Below are positions 16,930-25,199 of a stretch of 64,000 nucleotides of DNA, piece after piece. The first letter of the stretch is position 1, and every line of letters begins with the position of its first letter. The translations under genes and the position numbers were made by a program. The notes beneath the pieces were generated by a model. It had not been told where the DNA came from, ran no database searches, and was given only the letters and a program-made list of their open reading frames with translations. The stretch comes from Rahnella rivi. Lineage in GTDB: Bacteria > Pseudomonadota > Gammaproteobacteria > Enterobacterales > Enterobacteriaceae. Where the stretch lies: the NCBI RefSeq assembly GCF_019049655.1, contig NZ_JAFMOX010000067.1, positions 372,001 through 436,000 of the forward strand, given 5' to 3'.

Positions 16930-17616
16930 ATGTCCACCACTCTCACCTGGCATGACGTGATTGGTCAGGAAAAAGAAAAACCTTACTTCATTGATACATT
17001 GAAGTTTGTCGCAGCGGAACGGGCTGCAGGCAAGACCATTTATCCACCGCAGCAGGATGTGTTTAATGCATTCCGTTCAGCGGAACTGGCGGATGTGAAA
17101 GTCGTCATTCTCGGGCAGGATCCTTACCACGGTCCGAATCAGGCTCATGGACTTTCATTTTCAGTGCGTCCCGGCATTCCTGCTCCTCCTTCGCTGGTGA
17201 ATATGTATAAAGAGCTGGTGACCGATATTCCGGGGTTTGAGCGCCCAGGCCACGGCTACTTACAGAGCTGGGCCGATCAGGGCGTGTTGCTGCTCAACAC
17301 GGTATTAACCGTGGAAGGCGGACAGGCACATTCACATGCCAAACTGGGTTGGGAAACGTTCACCGATCGGGTCATTGCGGCGCTGAATGAAAATCGCGAA
17401 GGGATTGTCTTTTTACTCTGGGGTTCTCACGCGCAGAAGAAGGGCAATATTATCGACCGAAACCGTCATCATGTGTTGAAAGCGCCACACCCTTCCCCAC
17501 TTTCTGCACACCGGGGGTTTCTGGGATGTAAGCATTTTTCACAGGCAAATGCTTTACTGGAACAACAAGGCCTCACGCCGATTAACTGGACGCCGGTATT
17601 ACCCGATCAGGCATAA
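16930..17616 (+). CDS. ung: Uracil-DNA glycosylase
   Basis: Ung removes uracil from DNA to start base excision repair. The 228 residues include the active-site motif VVILGQDPYHGPNQAHGLSF (about 57-76, catalytic Asp in GQDPYHG), the LLLNTVLTVE uracil pocket, and the Leu-insertion loop HPSPLSAHRGF with its conserved His. AAGGAGAG lies just before the ATG. It is divergent from grcA and followed by a strong terminator. Confidence 0.98.
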   Translation: MSTTLTWHDVIGQEKEKPYFIDTLKFVAAERAAGKTIYPPQQDVFNAFRSAELADVKVVILGQDPYHGPNQAHGLSFSVRPGIPAPPSLVNMYKELVTDIPGFERPGHGYLQSWADQGVLLLNTVLTVEGGQAHSHAKLGWETFTDRVIAALNENREGIVFLLWGSHAQKKGNIIDRNRHHVLKAPHPSPLSAHRGFLGCKHFSQANALLEQQGLTPINWTPVLPDQA

Positions 17617-17619
17617 AAA

Positions 17620-17646
17620 AGAGGCACCCGCAAAGGTGCCTCTCTC
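17620..17646. terminator. Bidirectional terminator between ung and grpE
   Basis: AGAGGCACC (17620-17628) pairs with GGTGCCTCT (17635-17643) around CGCAAA. Six A before the stem give a T run on the minus strand for grpE, and CTCATT follows on the plus strand. Confidence 0.85.
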
Positions 17647-17672
17647 ATTAAATCAGTCTGTTGAAAACAGAA

Positions 17673-18260
17673 TCAGGCTTTGGCTTTAGACACCGCAACC
17701 ATCGCAGGACGTAACAGACGGCCATTCAGCGTATAACCCTTCTGCATCACCATGATAACGTGATTAGGTTCCAGCTCTTCGGATTCCATCATCGTCATCG
17801 CCTGGTGCAGTTCAGGGTTGAATGGCACGTGAATATCACCCACCACTTCCATACCGAACTTACGAACCGCATCCAGCATTGATTTCAGGGTCAGTTCTAC
17901 CCCCTCAATCAGACCTGTCAGCTCAGGGTTAGATTTATCAGCCAAATCGATCGCACGTTCCAGGTTATCAATCACTGGCAGCAATTCGCCGGAGAATTTT
18001 TCCAGGGCGAATTTATGTGCTTTCTCAATATCCAGCTCGGTGCGGCGACGGACGTTTTCCACTTCCGCTTTAGCACGCAGCAGGCTGTCACGCTCACGCT
18101 GCTGGACTTCTTTCAGCTGTGCTTCTAATTCAGCAATGCGTTCATCGCGCGGGTCAACGACATCTGCCGCCTGAGTTTCCGCTTCCGCATGCAGCTCTTG
18201 TTCCTGATTCAGTTCTTCAGAGACTTGCTCGTCAGGTGTCTTATGTTCTTTACTACTCAT
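17673..18260 (-). CDS. grpE: Nucleotide exchange factor GrpE
   Basis: GrpE releases ADP from DnaK and acts as a thermosensor in the DnaK-DnaJ cycle. The 195 residues show an acidic disordered N-terminus and a long helix (about 38-90, RIAELEAQLKEVQQRERDSLLRAKAEVENVRRR). The C-terminal beta domain carries FNPELHQAM and VMQKGYTLNGRLLRPAMVAVSK. A near-consensus sigma-32 promoter stands upstream. Confidence 0.97.
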   Translation of the reverse strand: MSSKEHKTPDEQVSEELNQEQELHAEAETQAADVVDPRDERIAELEAQLKEVQQRERDSLLRAKAEVENVRRRTELDIEKAHKFALEKFSGELLPVIDNLERAIDLADKSNPELTGLIEGVELTLKSMLDAVRKFGMEVVGDIHVPFNPELHQAMTMMESEELEPNHVIMVMQKGYTLNGRLLRPAMVAVSKAKA

Positions 18261-18301
18261 GAATATCTCCGCGTTTTAGCATTAATCTTGCTAGTTGGCT
18301 T

Positions 18302-18330
18302 ATTATGGGGATCAAAACCGGGGTTTCAAG
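18302..18330 (-). promoter_or_regulatory. Sigma-32 heat-shock promoter of grpE
   Basis: On the minus strand CTTGAAA (18330-18324) is followed after 13 bases by CCCCATAAT (18310-18302). Both boxes match the RpoH consensus (CTTGAAA and CCCCATNT), placed about 45-70 bases before the grpE ATG. Confidence 0.88.
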
Positions 18331-18397
18331 GTTTGGTTTTGAATGAAACCGGTCATAATGCAGGAGTCATCACACCCTGCTGAGGATAACCACAGCG

Positions 18398-19276
18398 ATG
18401 AATAAAAAATTTAAGTGCATTGGGATCGTCGGACACCCTCGCCATCCTTCCGCACTTGCCACCCACGAAATGCTCTATCACTGGCTAATTTCAAAAAATT
18501 ATCAGGTGATTGTCGAGCGGCAGGTGGCGCAAGATTTAGCTCTTGAAGGCGCACAAACCGGTAGTCTGGCAGAAATCGGGAAATTAGCAGATCTGGCCGT
18601 GGTGGTGGGAGGCGACGGCAATATGCTGGGCGCAGCCCGCGTGCTGGCGCGTTACGACATCAAAGTTATCGGCATTAACCGCGGCAATCTGGGATTTTTG
18701 ACTGATCTGGATCCCGATAACGCGTTACAGCAACTGGATGACGTTCTGCAGGGCGAATATATCAGCGAGCAACGCTTCCTGCTCGAAGCAATGGTGCGCT
18801 GCAAAGATCAGCAATGTCGTGTGAGCACGGCCATCAACGAAGTGGTTCTGCACCCCGGAAAAGTCGCGCACATGATTGAATTTGAAGTCTATATCGACGA
18901 CAAATTCGCGTTTTCACAACGTTCGGACGGGCTGATTATTTCAACACCGACCGGTTCGACCGCGTATTCGCTGTCAGGCGGCGGGCCAATCCTGACCCCG
19001 ACTCTCGAAGCGATAGCGCTGGTGCCCATGTTCCCGCATACGCTGTCAGCCCGACCGCTGGTGATCAACAGTAACAGCACGATTTGCCTGCGCTTCTCGC
19101 ACATGAGCACCGACCTGGAAATCAGCTGTGACAGCCAAATCGCGTTGCCAATTCAACCAGGCGAAGAAGTGGTGATCCGCCGCAGTGAGTTCCATTTAAA
19201 CCTGATTCATCCGAAAGATTACAGCTATTTCAATACATTGAGCACTAAACTCGGATGGTCGAAAAAATTGTTCTGA
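18398..19276 (+). CDS. nadK: NAD(+) kinase
   Basis: NadK phosphorylates NAD to NADP using ATP. The 292-residue protein has the catalytic GGDGNMLGAAR motif (about 72-82), NRGNLGFLTDL, the NE motif in TAINEVVLH, and the diagnostic GLIISTPTGSTAYSLSGGGPI stretch. It begins 137 bases from the divergent grpE start, as in E. coli, and is followed by recN. Confidence 0.98.
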   Translation: MNKKFKCIGIVGHPRHPSALATHEMLYHWLISKNYQVIVERQVAQDLALEGAQTGSLAEIGKLADLAVVVGGDGNMLGAARVLARYDIKVIGINRGNLGFLTDLDPDNALQQLDDVLQGEYISEQRFLLEAMVRCKDQQCRVSTAINEVVLHPGKVAHMIEFEVYIDDKFAFSQRSDGLIISTPTGSTAYSLSGGGPILTPTLEAIALVPMFPHTLSARPLVINSNSTICLRFSHMSTDLEISCDSQIALPIQPGEEVVIRRSEFHLNLIHPKDYSYFNTLSTKLGWSKKLF

Positions 19277-19306
19277 TCCCTAAAAAATAATTCGCCAGCC
19301 CCTTTA

Positions 19307-19322
19307 CTGTATATAAAACCAG
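19307..19322 (+). promoter_or_regulatory. LexA box 1 upstream of recN
   Basis: CTGTATATAAAACCAG fits the LexA consensus CTG-N10-CAG with an AT-rich core. It is the first of two boxes with centres 22 bases apart, the arrangement known for E. coli recN. Confidence 0.85.
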
Positions 19323-19328
19323 TTTATA

Positions 19329-19344
19329 CTGTATGTAATTACAG
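19329..19344 (+). promoter_or_regulatory. LexA box 2 upstream of recN
   Basis: CTGTATGTAATTACAG fits CTG-N10-CAG, six bases beyond box 1 and 28 bases before the recN ATG. Two tandem boxes predict tight SOS control. Confidence 0.88.
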
Positions 19345-19372
19345 GTCTGTTGTTATGTACAGGAAGGTGATC

Positions 19373-21034
19373 ATGCTGGCGCAATTAACTATCAGTAACT
19401 TTGCTATTGTCCGTGAGTTAGAAATCGATTTTCATGCAGGGATGACGGCAATCACCGGGGAAACCGGTGCTGGTAAGTCCATTGCTATTGACGCGCTCGG
19501 ACTCTGTCTCGGGAATCGCGCCGACGGCAGTATGGTACGCCTTGGCGCAAGCCGCGCAGATATCTGCGCGCGCTTCACCCTTGCCGACACCCCTTCCGCT
19601 AAAGTCTGGCTGGCGGAAAATCAGCTTGATGAAGGGCATGATTGCCTGCTGCGCCGTACAATCAGTAATGACGGACGCTCGCGTGGCTTTATCAATGGTA
19701 CACCGGTGCCCCTGTCACAGTTGCGTGAGCTGGGCCAGCACCTGATTCAAATCCATGGTCAGCATGCTCATCAGCTTCTGCTCAAACCCGAGCATCAAAA
19801 GCATCTGCTTGACGCCTACGCCGATCAACCTTTGCTCTTGGCTGAAATGCGTCAGGCATATCACAACTGGCATCAGAGTTGCCGCCAGCTGGCGCTGTAT
19901 CAGCAACAAATCAACGAACGTGAATCCCGCCGTCAGTTATTACAATATCAGCTGAAAGAGCTCAATGAGTTCTCACCACAAGCGGGTGAATACGAGCAAA
20001 TCGATGAAGAGTACAAACGCCTGGCAAACAGTGGGCAGCTTCTCTCACTCAGTCAGAGTGCGCTGTACTTACTGGCGGATGGCGAAGACCAGAATATTGT
20101 CAGCCTGCTTTACACCGCTCGTCATCAACTCGCCGAACTGGCCGAGCTCGACAGCAAAATGAATGAGCTGATCGTCATGCTGGATGATGCCTCGATTCAA
20201 ATCAGCGAGGCCAGCGACGAGCTTCGCCACTACAGTGAACGTCTGGATATGGATCCAAACCGCTTGTTTGAACTTGAACAGCGCTTATCCCGCCAGATGA
20301 ATTTAGCGCGCAAACATCATGTCCGCCCAGAGGAGTTACCGGAGCATCACCGCCAGTTACTCGAAGAACAGCAGGCGCTTGATGATCAGGAAACCAATCA
20401 GGCAGAACTGAGTGAGGCTGTCCAACATCATTATCAGCAGGCCATCGCGATTGCCGGGCAGTTGCACGAAAAACGTCAGTATTTTGCTGATGAGTTAACG
20501 CACCTGATCACACAAAGCATGCAGGCACTGTCCATGCCGCACGGTAAATTTAAAATTCAGGTCCAGTTCGAGCCTGAGCATTTAAATATGGAAGGCGCTG
20601 ATCGCCTTGAGTTCCAGGTCACTACCAATCCGGGTCAGCCATTGCAGGCTTTAGCCAAAGTGGCATCCGGCGGCGAGCTTTCACGTATCGCGCTGGCTAT
20701 TCAGGTGATCACCGCGCAGAAAATGGAAACGCCGGCATTGATCTTTGATGAAGTGGATGTGGGTATCAGTGGTCCTACGGCTGCCATTGTAGGTCGCTTA
20801 CTGCGTCAGTTAGGTGAATCAACACAGGTGATGTGCGTGACGCACTTACCGCAGGTTGCAGGTTGTGGTCATCAGCATTATTTTGTTAGCAAAGAAACCG
20901 ACGGCGAAGTGACAGAAACGCAAATGAATCGCCTGGATAAAAAGGCGCGTTTGCAGGAACTGGCGCGTCTTCTGGGCGGAAGTGAAGTCACCCGAAACAC
21001 CCTGGCTAATGCAAAAGAGTTGCTCGCAGCGTAA
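19373..21034 (+). CDS. recN: DNA repair protein RecN
   Basis: RecN is an SMC-like ATPase that holds DNA ends together during double-strand break repair and is strongly SOS-induced. ATG 19373 gives 553 residues, the E. coli length, starting MLAQLTISNFAIVRELEIDF, with AGGAAGG just upstream; the frame is open six codons further. Walker A is GETGAGKSIAIDAL (about 29-42), a central coiled coil spans about 160-370, the ABC signature is ASGGELSRIALA, and Walker B is LIFDEVDVGISG. Confidence 0.97.
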   Translation: MLAQLTISNFAIVRELEIDFHAGMTAITGETGAGKSIAIDALGLCLGNRADGSMVRLGASRADICARFTLADTPSAKVWLAENQLDEGHDCLLRRTISNDGRSRGFINGTPVPLSQLRELGQHLIQIHGQHAHQLLLKPEHQKHLLDAYADQPLLLAEMRQAYHNWHQSCRQLALYQQQINERESRRQLLQYQLKELNEFSPQAGEYEQIDEEYKRLANSGQLLSLSQSALYLLADGEDQNIVSLLYTARHQLAELAELDSKMNELIVMLDDASIQISEASDELRHYSERLDMDPNRLFELEQRLSRQMNLARKHHVRPEELPEHHRQLLEEQQALDDQETNQAELSEAVQHHYQQAIAIAGQLHEKRQYFADELTHLITQSMQALSMPHGKFKIQVQFEPEHLNMEGADRLEFQVTTNPGQPLQALAKVASGGELSRIALAIQVITAQKMETPALIFDEVDVGISGPTAAIVGRLLRQLGESTQVMCVTHLPQVAGCGHQHYFVSKETDGEVTETQMNRLDKKARLQELARLLGGSEVTRNTLANAKELLAA

Positions 21035-21146
21035 AAAGCTCAACTTTTTTACAGTTCAGCGGTCATACAGGTGCCCCGCAAAGGTTTCAAACTGATGAAA
21101 GGTCTATTATCATCGGCATCTTATGCCCTAAAGGAATGTAATGACT

Positions 21147-21491
21147 ATGCGCTGTAAAACGCTAACTGCCGCCGCTGTAGCTCTTGTAATGCTTACTGCG
21201 GGCTGTTCCACTCTGGAAAAGGTGGTTTATCGGCCTGACATTAACCAGGGGAATTACCTGTCTCCTGCTGATGTTCAAAAAATTCACACCGGTATGACTA
21301 AGCAGCAGGTGGCTTATGTTCTTGGCACACCGATGCTGCACGACCCGTTTGGCAGCGATGTCTGGTTCTACGTGTTCCGTCAGGAACCGGGCCATGAAGG
21401 CGTCACTCAGCAAACCCTGACTCTGACCTTTAATGCATCAGGCACGCTGACTAATATCGATAACAAACCGACATTGTCCGACCAAAAATAA
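21147..21491 (+). CDS. bamE: Outer membrane assembly lipoprotein BamE
   Basis: BamE (SmpA) is a small lipoprotein of the BAM complex that inserts beta-barrel proteins in the outer membrane. Starting at ATG 21147 gives 114 residues beginning MRCKTLTAAAVAL, as in E. coli. A signal peptide ends with lipobox LTAGC (Cys about 20). The mature domain carries NYLSPADVQKIHTGMTKQQVAYVLGTP and VWFYVFRQEPGHEGV. A second in-frame ATG two codons upstream (21141) is nearer to the AAGGA site and cannot be excluded. Confidence 0.97.
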   Translation: MRCKTLTAAAVALVMLTAGCSTLEKVVYRPDINQGNYLSPADVQKIHTGMTKQQVAYVLGTPMLHDPFGSDVWFYVFRQEPGHEGVTQQTLTLTFNASGTLTNIDNKPTLSDQK

Positions 21492-21542
21492 TCGCCCGGT
21501 GTGATGGTCGTTGGTAATCACCAAACATCATCTTTCAGGGTA

Positions 21543-21575
21543 AAAAAATAAGGCGCCTGAGGCGCCTTATTTTTT
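21543..21575. terminator. Bidirectional terminator between bamE and rnfH
   Basis: AATAAGGCGCC (21547-21557) pairs with GGCGCCTTATT around TGA, with further A-T pairing outside the stem. The hairpin overlaps the last codons of rnfH. Confidence 0.88.
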
Positions 21576-21851
21576 GGAGCGTTCTGCGCGAATGCGCCGT
21601 AACTCTTTCGGGTCAGCAATCAGCGGCCTGTAAATTTCGATACGGTCGCCATCATTGACGATATCCGTCAGTTTAACCGGACGACTGTAGATACCGAATT
21701 TGTTCTTTTTCAGGTCTATATCTTTGCGTAATTCAAGTAAGCCCGAGGCCTGCAGCGCATGTTCAACATTACACCCCTCTTCCAGCTTAACGGTTCGCAG
21801 ATACTGACGCTCCGGTAACGCGTACACCACTTCAACACGGATCTCAGACAC
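21567..21851 (-). CDS. rnfH: RnfH family ubiquitin-like protein
   Basis: A 94-residue protein of the RnfH (UPF0125, YfjF) family, which has a beta-grasp, ubiquitin-like fold. Recognisable features are IRVEVVYALPERQYL at the start and the conserved GIYSRPVKLTDIVNDGDRIEIYRPL. Its exact function is not established. It overlaps ratA by eight bases, the conserved ratA-rnfH pair, and its stop lies inside a terminator stem. Confidence 0.95.
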   Translation of the reverse strand: MSEIRVEVVYALPERQYLRTVKLEEGCNVEHALQASGLLELRKDIDLKKNKFGIYSRPVKLTDIVNDGDRIEIYRPLIADPKELRRIRAERSKK

Positions 21852-22278
21852 TGTAGACCTCTTTTGCCCTCAGGGTGAATGCCTGAACCATACTGCCAGC
21901 AAGTTCCTTAAAGATTTTACCGAATGCTAATTCGATCAGTTTATTCGTAAACTCAAAATCAAGGCTGAGCTGCACTTTACAGGCTTCCGGGCTAAGCTCG
22001 ATAAAATCCCAGCCCCCGGTAAGCTTACGAAATGGACCATCAACCAGTTGCATATCAATTCGCTTATTACTGATTAACGTATTCTTCGTCGTAAAGGTTT
22101 TGCTGATACCCGCCTTCGAGACGTCAACAGCGGCGGTCATCGACGTATCACTGTTATCCAAAATACGGCTACCAGTGCAACCCGGCAGAAACTGCGGGTA
22201 AGCATCAACATCATTCACTAACGTGTACATCTGCTCCACGCTAAACGGCACAAGCGCAGAACGACTTATCTGTGGCAT
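21844..22278 (-). CDS. ratA: Ribosome association toxin / coenzyme Q-binding RatA
   Basis: This 144-residue START-like (polyketide cyclase/SRPBCC) protein corresponds to E. coli RatA (YfjG). It has been described as a factor that blocks 70S assembly and is also related to the coenzyme Q-binding COQ10 proteins. The N-terminal VPFSVEQMYTLVNDVDAYPQFLPGC and the C-terminal helix LAGSMVQAFTLRAKEVY are typical. It is the first gene of the ratA-rnfH pair and divergent from smpB. Confidence 0.93.
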   Translation of the reverse strand: MPQISRSALVPFSVEQMYTLVNDVDAYPQFLPGCTGSRILDNSDTSMTAAVDVSKAGISKTFTTKNTLISNKRIDMQLVDGPFRKLTGGWDFIELSPEACKVQLSLDFEFTNKLIELAFGKIFKELAGSMVQAFTLRAKEVYSV

Positions 22279-22432
22279 ATCATTTTCCAGGTGTCATAAA
22301 ACGTACAGATAATACCATTTATCCGCCCGGTAATAAAAACTACGAAGCACAGGGAGCCAAAACAGGAAAAACCACAGTCTCAGACGCGTGGGGATTTCAT
22401 TCGGCAACGCTTACAGTATAATAAGTATCACT

Positions 22433-22915
22433 ATGACAAAGAAAAAAGCACATAAACCCGGTTCCGCGACTATCGCGATGAACAAACGCGCTCGCCATGA
22501 ATATATCATCGAAGATGAATTCGAGGCGGGGCTTGCTTTGCAGGGATGGGAAGTCAAATCGATGCGCGCTGGCAAGGCAAACATCACTGACAGCTACGTC
22601 ACATTCCGCGACGGTGAAGCCTTTTTGTTTGGCGCAACCATTCAACCTCTTAATGTGGCGTCGAGTCATATCGTCTGCGACCCTACACGTACAAGAAAAT
22701 TACTGCTGAACAAACGAGAACTTGAAACGCTGTTCGGTAAAGTCAGTCGCGATGGCTACACCGTCGTCGCACTTTCTATGTACTGGAAAAATGCCTGGTC
22801 GAAAGTAAAAATCGGTCTTGCTAAAGGTAAGAAAGAGCACGACAAGCGCGATGACATTAAAGATCGTGAGTGGAAAGTAGACAAAGCACGTATCATGAAG
22901 CACGCAAATCGCTAA
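22433..22915 (+). CDS. smpB: SsrA-binding protein SmpB
   Basis: SmpB binds tmRNA and mimics a codon-anticodon pair during rescue of stalled ribosomes. ATG 22433 gives 160 residues starting MTKKKAHKPGSATIA, the same length as E. coli; an in-frame upstream ATG at 22388 is not conserved. The OB-fold core contains EAGLALQGWEVKSMRAGKAN, and the basic C-terminal tail HDKRDDIKDREWKVDKARIMKHANR enters the mRNA channel. It lies 49 bases before its partner RNA gene ssrA. Confidence 0.98.
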   Translation: MTKKKAHKPGSATIAMNKRARHEYIIEDEFEAGLALQGWEVKSMRAGKANITDSYVTFRDGEAFLFGATIQPLNVASSHIVCDPTRTRKLLLNKRELETLFGKVSRDGYTVVALSMYWKNAWSKVKIGLAKGKKEHDKRDDIKDREWKVDKARIMKHANR

Positions 22916-22964
22916 GTCTCTGGCTTAGCTTGGTGTTTTGCTGGTATACTGCGAAATAGTACTT

Positions 22965-23328
22965 GGGGCTGATTCTGGATTCGACAGGATTTGCGAAGCC
23001 CAAGGAGCATGCCGAGGGGCGGTTGGCCTCGTAAAAAGCCGCAAAAAAATAGTCGCAAACGACGAAAACTACGCCCTAGCAGCTTAATACCCTGCTTAGA
23101 GCCCTCTCTCCCTAGCCTCCGCTCTTAGGACGGGGATCAAGAGAGGTCAAACCCAAAAGAGATCGCGTGGACACCTTGCCTGGGGTGAAAGCGTTAAACC
23201 CAATCAGGATAGTTTGTTAGTGGCGTGTCCATCCGCAGCTAACCGGCGAATGTAAAGATTGGACTAAGCATGTAGTGCCGACGGTGTAGTAATTCTGGAC
23301 GGGGGTTCAAATCCCCCCAGCTCCACCA
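22965..23328 (+). ncRNA. ssrA: tmRNA (transfer-messenger RNA)
   Basis: The 364-base RNA begins GGGGCTGATTCTGGATTCGA and ends with the T-arm GGTTCAAATCC and CTCCACCA, which pairs with the 5' end as an alanine tRNA-like acceptor with encoded CCA. The resume codon GCA at 23055 opens the tag reading frame ANDENYALAA, stopping with TAA at 23085-23087. Pseudoknot-forming segments flank it. TATACT at 22945-22950 is a likely -10 box. The gene is complete even though an integrated element adjoins its 3' end. Confidence 0.98.
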
Positions 23329-23330
23329 AA
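23314..23330 (+). other. Candidate attL at the ssrA 3' end
   Basis: P4-type integrases often insert at the 3' end of ssrA. The segment CCCCCAGCTCCACCAAA recurs with one deleted base at 34337-34352, so it is the candidate core of the left attachment site of the island that starts with the integrase 190 bases downstream. Confidence 0.5.
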
Positions 23331-23372
23331 TTCTTGGTTGATGGTTACCAGAGCCATCCAACGAAGTCCTAG

Positions 23373-23406
23373 AAGCCCGCATGGCGTAAGCCCTGCGGGC
23401 TTTTTT
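23373..23406 (+). terminator. Terminator of ssrA
   Basis: AAGCCCGCA (23373-23381) pairs with TGCGGGCTT (23394-23402), followed by TTTTT. It lies 45 bases after the mature tmRNA end. Confidence 0.85.
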
Positions 23407-23519
23407 GTATCCTCTCGAGTCTGAAGTCACCTAATTAAATCCAATCCTTTTGGGCCCATTGATAGGCCCAATGAAAACTAATATGGTTTTCGTTGGGCCT
23501 ACAAGAGCGGAGACTGATC

Positions 23520-24764
23520 ATGGCAAGACAAACCAAGCCGTTGACCGATACGGAAATCAAAGCAGCAAAATCTAAAGATGCAGATTATCTTCTGTATGAC
23601 GGAGATGGCCTGTCACTGCTAATCAAATCGAGCGGCAGTAAACTCTGGCAATTTCGCTACTATCGCCCTTTCACGAAACAACGCACTAAGCAGAGTTTTG
23701 GAGCCTACCCTTCGGTCACACTTTCTGAAGCACGCAAGCTGAGAGCAGAATCGCGTGCGTTACTTGCAAAGCAGATCGATCCTCTTGAGCATCAGAAAGA
23801 GCAACTCCGGTCTTCACAAGAAGCCAAAACCAACACTTTCAAATTGATTGCCGAACGTTGGTGGAATGTGAAGAAAACTAGCGTAACTGAAAATTATGCT
23901 GAAGATATCTAGCGTTCTTTGGAGAGAGACGTTTTTCCTGTTATTGGTGAAATCTGCATTACCGACATCAAAGCCCATACATTGGTCAAAGCCATACAAC
24001 CAGTTCAAGCCAGAGGGGCCCTGGAAACGGTCAGGCGCTTATGCCAGCGCATTAATGAAGTGATGGTATACGCTCAAAATACCGGGCTCATTGACGCCGT
24101 TCCGAGCGTTAATATCGGTAAAGCCTTTGAAAAGCCTCAAAAGAAGAATATGCCCAGTATTCGTCCAGACCAATTGCCCCAGCTAATGCAGACAATGCGC
24201 ACGGCTAACATTGGACTTTCAACACGCTGCCTGTTCATGTGGCAGTTACTCACCATAACGCGTCCTGCCGAGGCCTCAGAAGCCCGCTGGGATGAAATTA
24301 ACCTCGACACCAAAGAATGGAAAATCCCTGCTGCAAGAATGAAGATGAACAGGGAACATATCGTCCCCTTATCAGATGAGGCTTTAGCCATTCTGGAGAT
24401 GATGAAGCCTCTGAACGGTGCTAGGGAGTATGTATTCCCAAGTCGCATCAAACCAACTCAGTCAATGAACAGCCAAACGGTGAATGCGGCGCTTAAACGT
24501 GCCGGATTAGGCGGGGTACTCGTCTCGCATGGTCTGCGGTCTATTGCCAGCACAGCACTTAATGAACAAGGTTTTTCACCGGATGTCATAGAGGCCGCGC
24601 TAGCTCATGTGGACAAAAATGAGGTACGCCGCGCCTATAACCGCAGTGACTACCTGGAGCAACGGCGTCCCATGATGCAATGGTGGGCTGATTTTATAAG
24701 TGCGGCTGATAGCGGAAGTATAATTGAAGGTGGTATTAAAGGATTGCGGCTCGTTGGAACTTAA
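23520..24764 (+). pseudogene. P4-type tyrosine integrase, interrupted by one in-frame TAG
   Basis: From ATG 23520 the frame encodes MARQTKPLTDTEIKAAK and the N-terminal arm-binding domain of P4-like integrases. It then hits TAG at 23910-23912 (codon 131) and continues in the same frame to 24764. The context AEDI-stop-RSLERDVFPVIG corresponds to the usual AEDIWRSLERDVFP, so a TGG to TAG change explains the stop. The second part holds the catalytic domain: Arg in TITRPAEASEARW, HGLRS, LAHVDKN and a Tyr in RRAYNRSDYLEQRR. Full length would be 414 residues, normal for the family. Without suppression the enzyme should be inactive. Confidence 0.9.
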
Positions 24765-24765
24765 T

Positions 24766-24814
24766 AATTACCACCTTCACTCATATTTTTATCAAAGGTG
24801 TGAAGGTGGTAATT
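24766..24814 (+). repeat. 15-bp inverted repeat after the integrase
   Basis: AATTACCACCTTCAC (24766-24780) and its exact complement (24800-24814) surround a 19-base AT-rich loop, two bases beyond the integrase stop. It could act as a terminator or a recombination-factor binding site; no T run follows. Confidence 0.6.
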
Positions 24815-24865
24815 TGAACGCGGCTAAAAATAAAATTATTGAGGCAAAAACGTTGCGGCGTGACT

Positions 24866-25084
24866 CTAGCTAACTTTTTCGTAGGGTAAATTTAACATTG
24901 GAATCGTTTTTTCTAATGCCTGTTCAGCAGTTCTGATATCATTTTCAGGGTTGATCTGATAGGCACTTTCTAGTTTTACAAGCGTTGTACATTTAGGCAT
25001 CTGGTCATGAATAAGCGCCCGTTCATGAGTCAGCTCTTCATTGAGCAAACCCCGTGTTTTATGTTCAAGCCTCACCGCTACCAC
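24866..25084 (-). CDS. Small hypothetical protein (doubtful)
   Basis: An open frame of 72 codons with a GTG start and no visible ribosome site. The product (LEHKTRGLLNEELTHERALI ... ALEKTIPMLNLPYEK) is charged and likely helical, which is more protein-like than most shadow frames, and nothing overlaps it. I recognise no family. It may be a remnant of island cargo. Confidence 0.25.
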   Translation of the reverse strand: MVAVRLEHKTRGLLNEELTHERALIHDQMPKCTTLVKLESAYQINPENDIRTAEQALEKTIPMLNLPYEKVS

Positions 25085-25159
25085 TGTGAATGACTGTAAC
25101 CGACTGGCGCGATAATCCCTTGCGCGTCTCGATACAATTCATTCAGTAATCATAAATAT

Positions 25160-25187
25160 GCTAAAAGGCCATGCCAGGCCTTTTAGC
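25160..25187 (-). terminator. Terminator of the restriction operon
   Basis: GCTAAAAGGCC (25160-25170) pairs with GGCCTTTTAGC (25177-25187) around ATGCCA, 12 bases beyond the last gene of the minus-strand operon. The T-containing stem works in either direction. Confidence 0.7.
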
Positions 25188-25199
25188 TATAACGGGATA

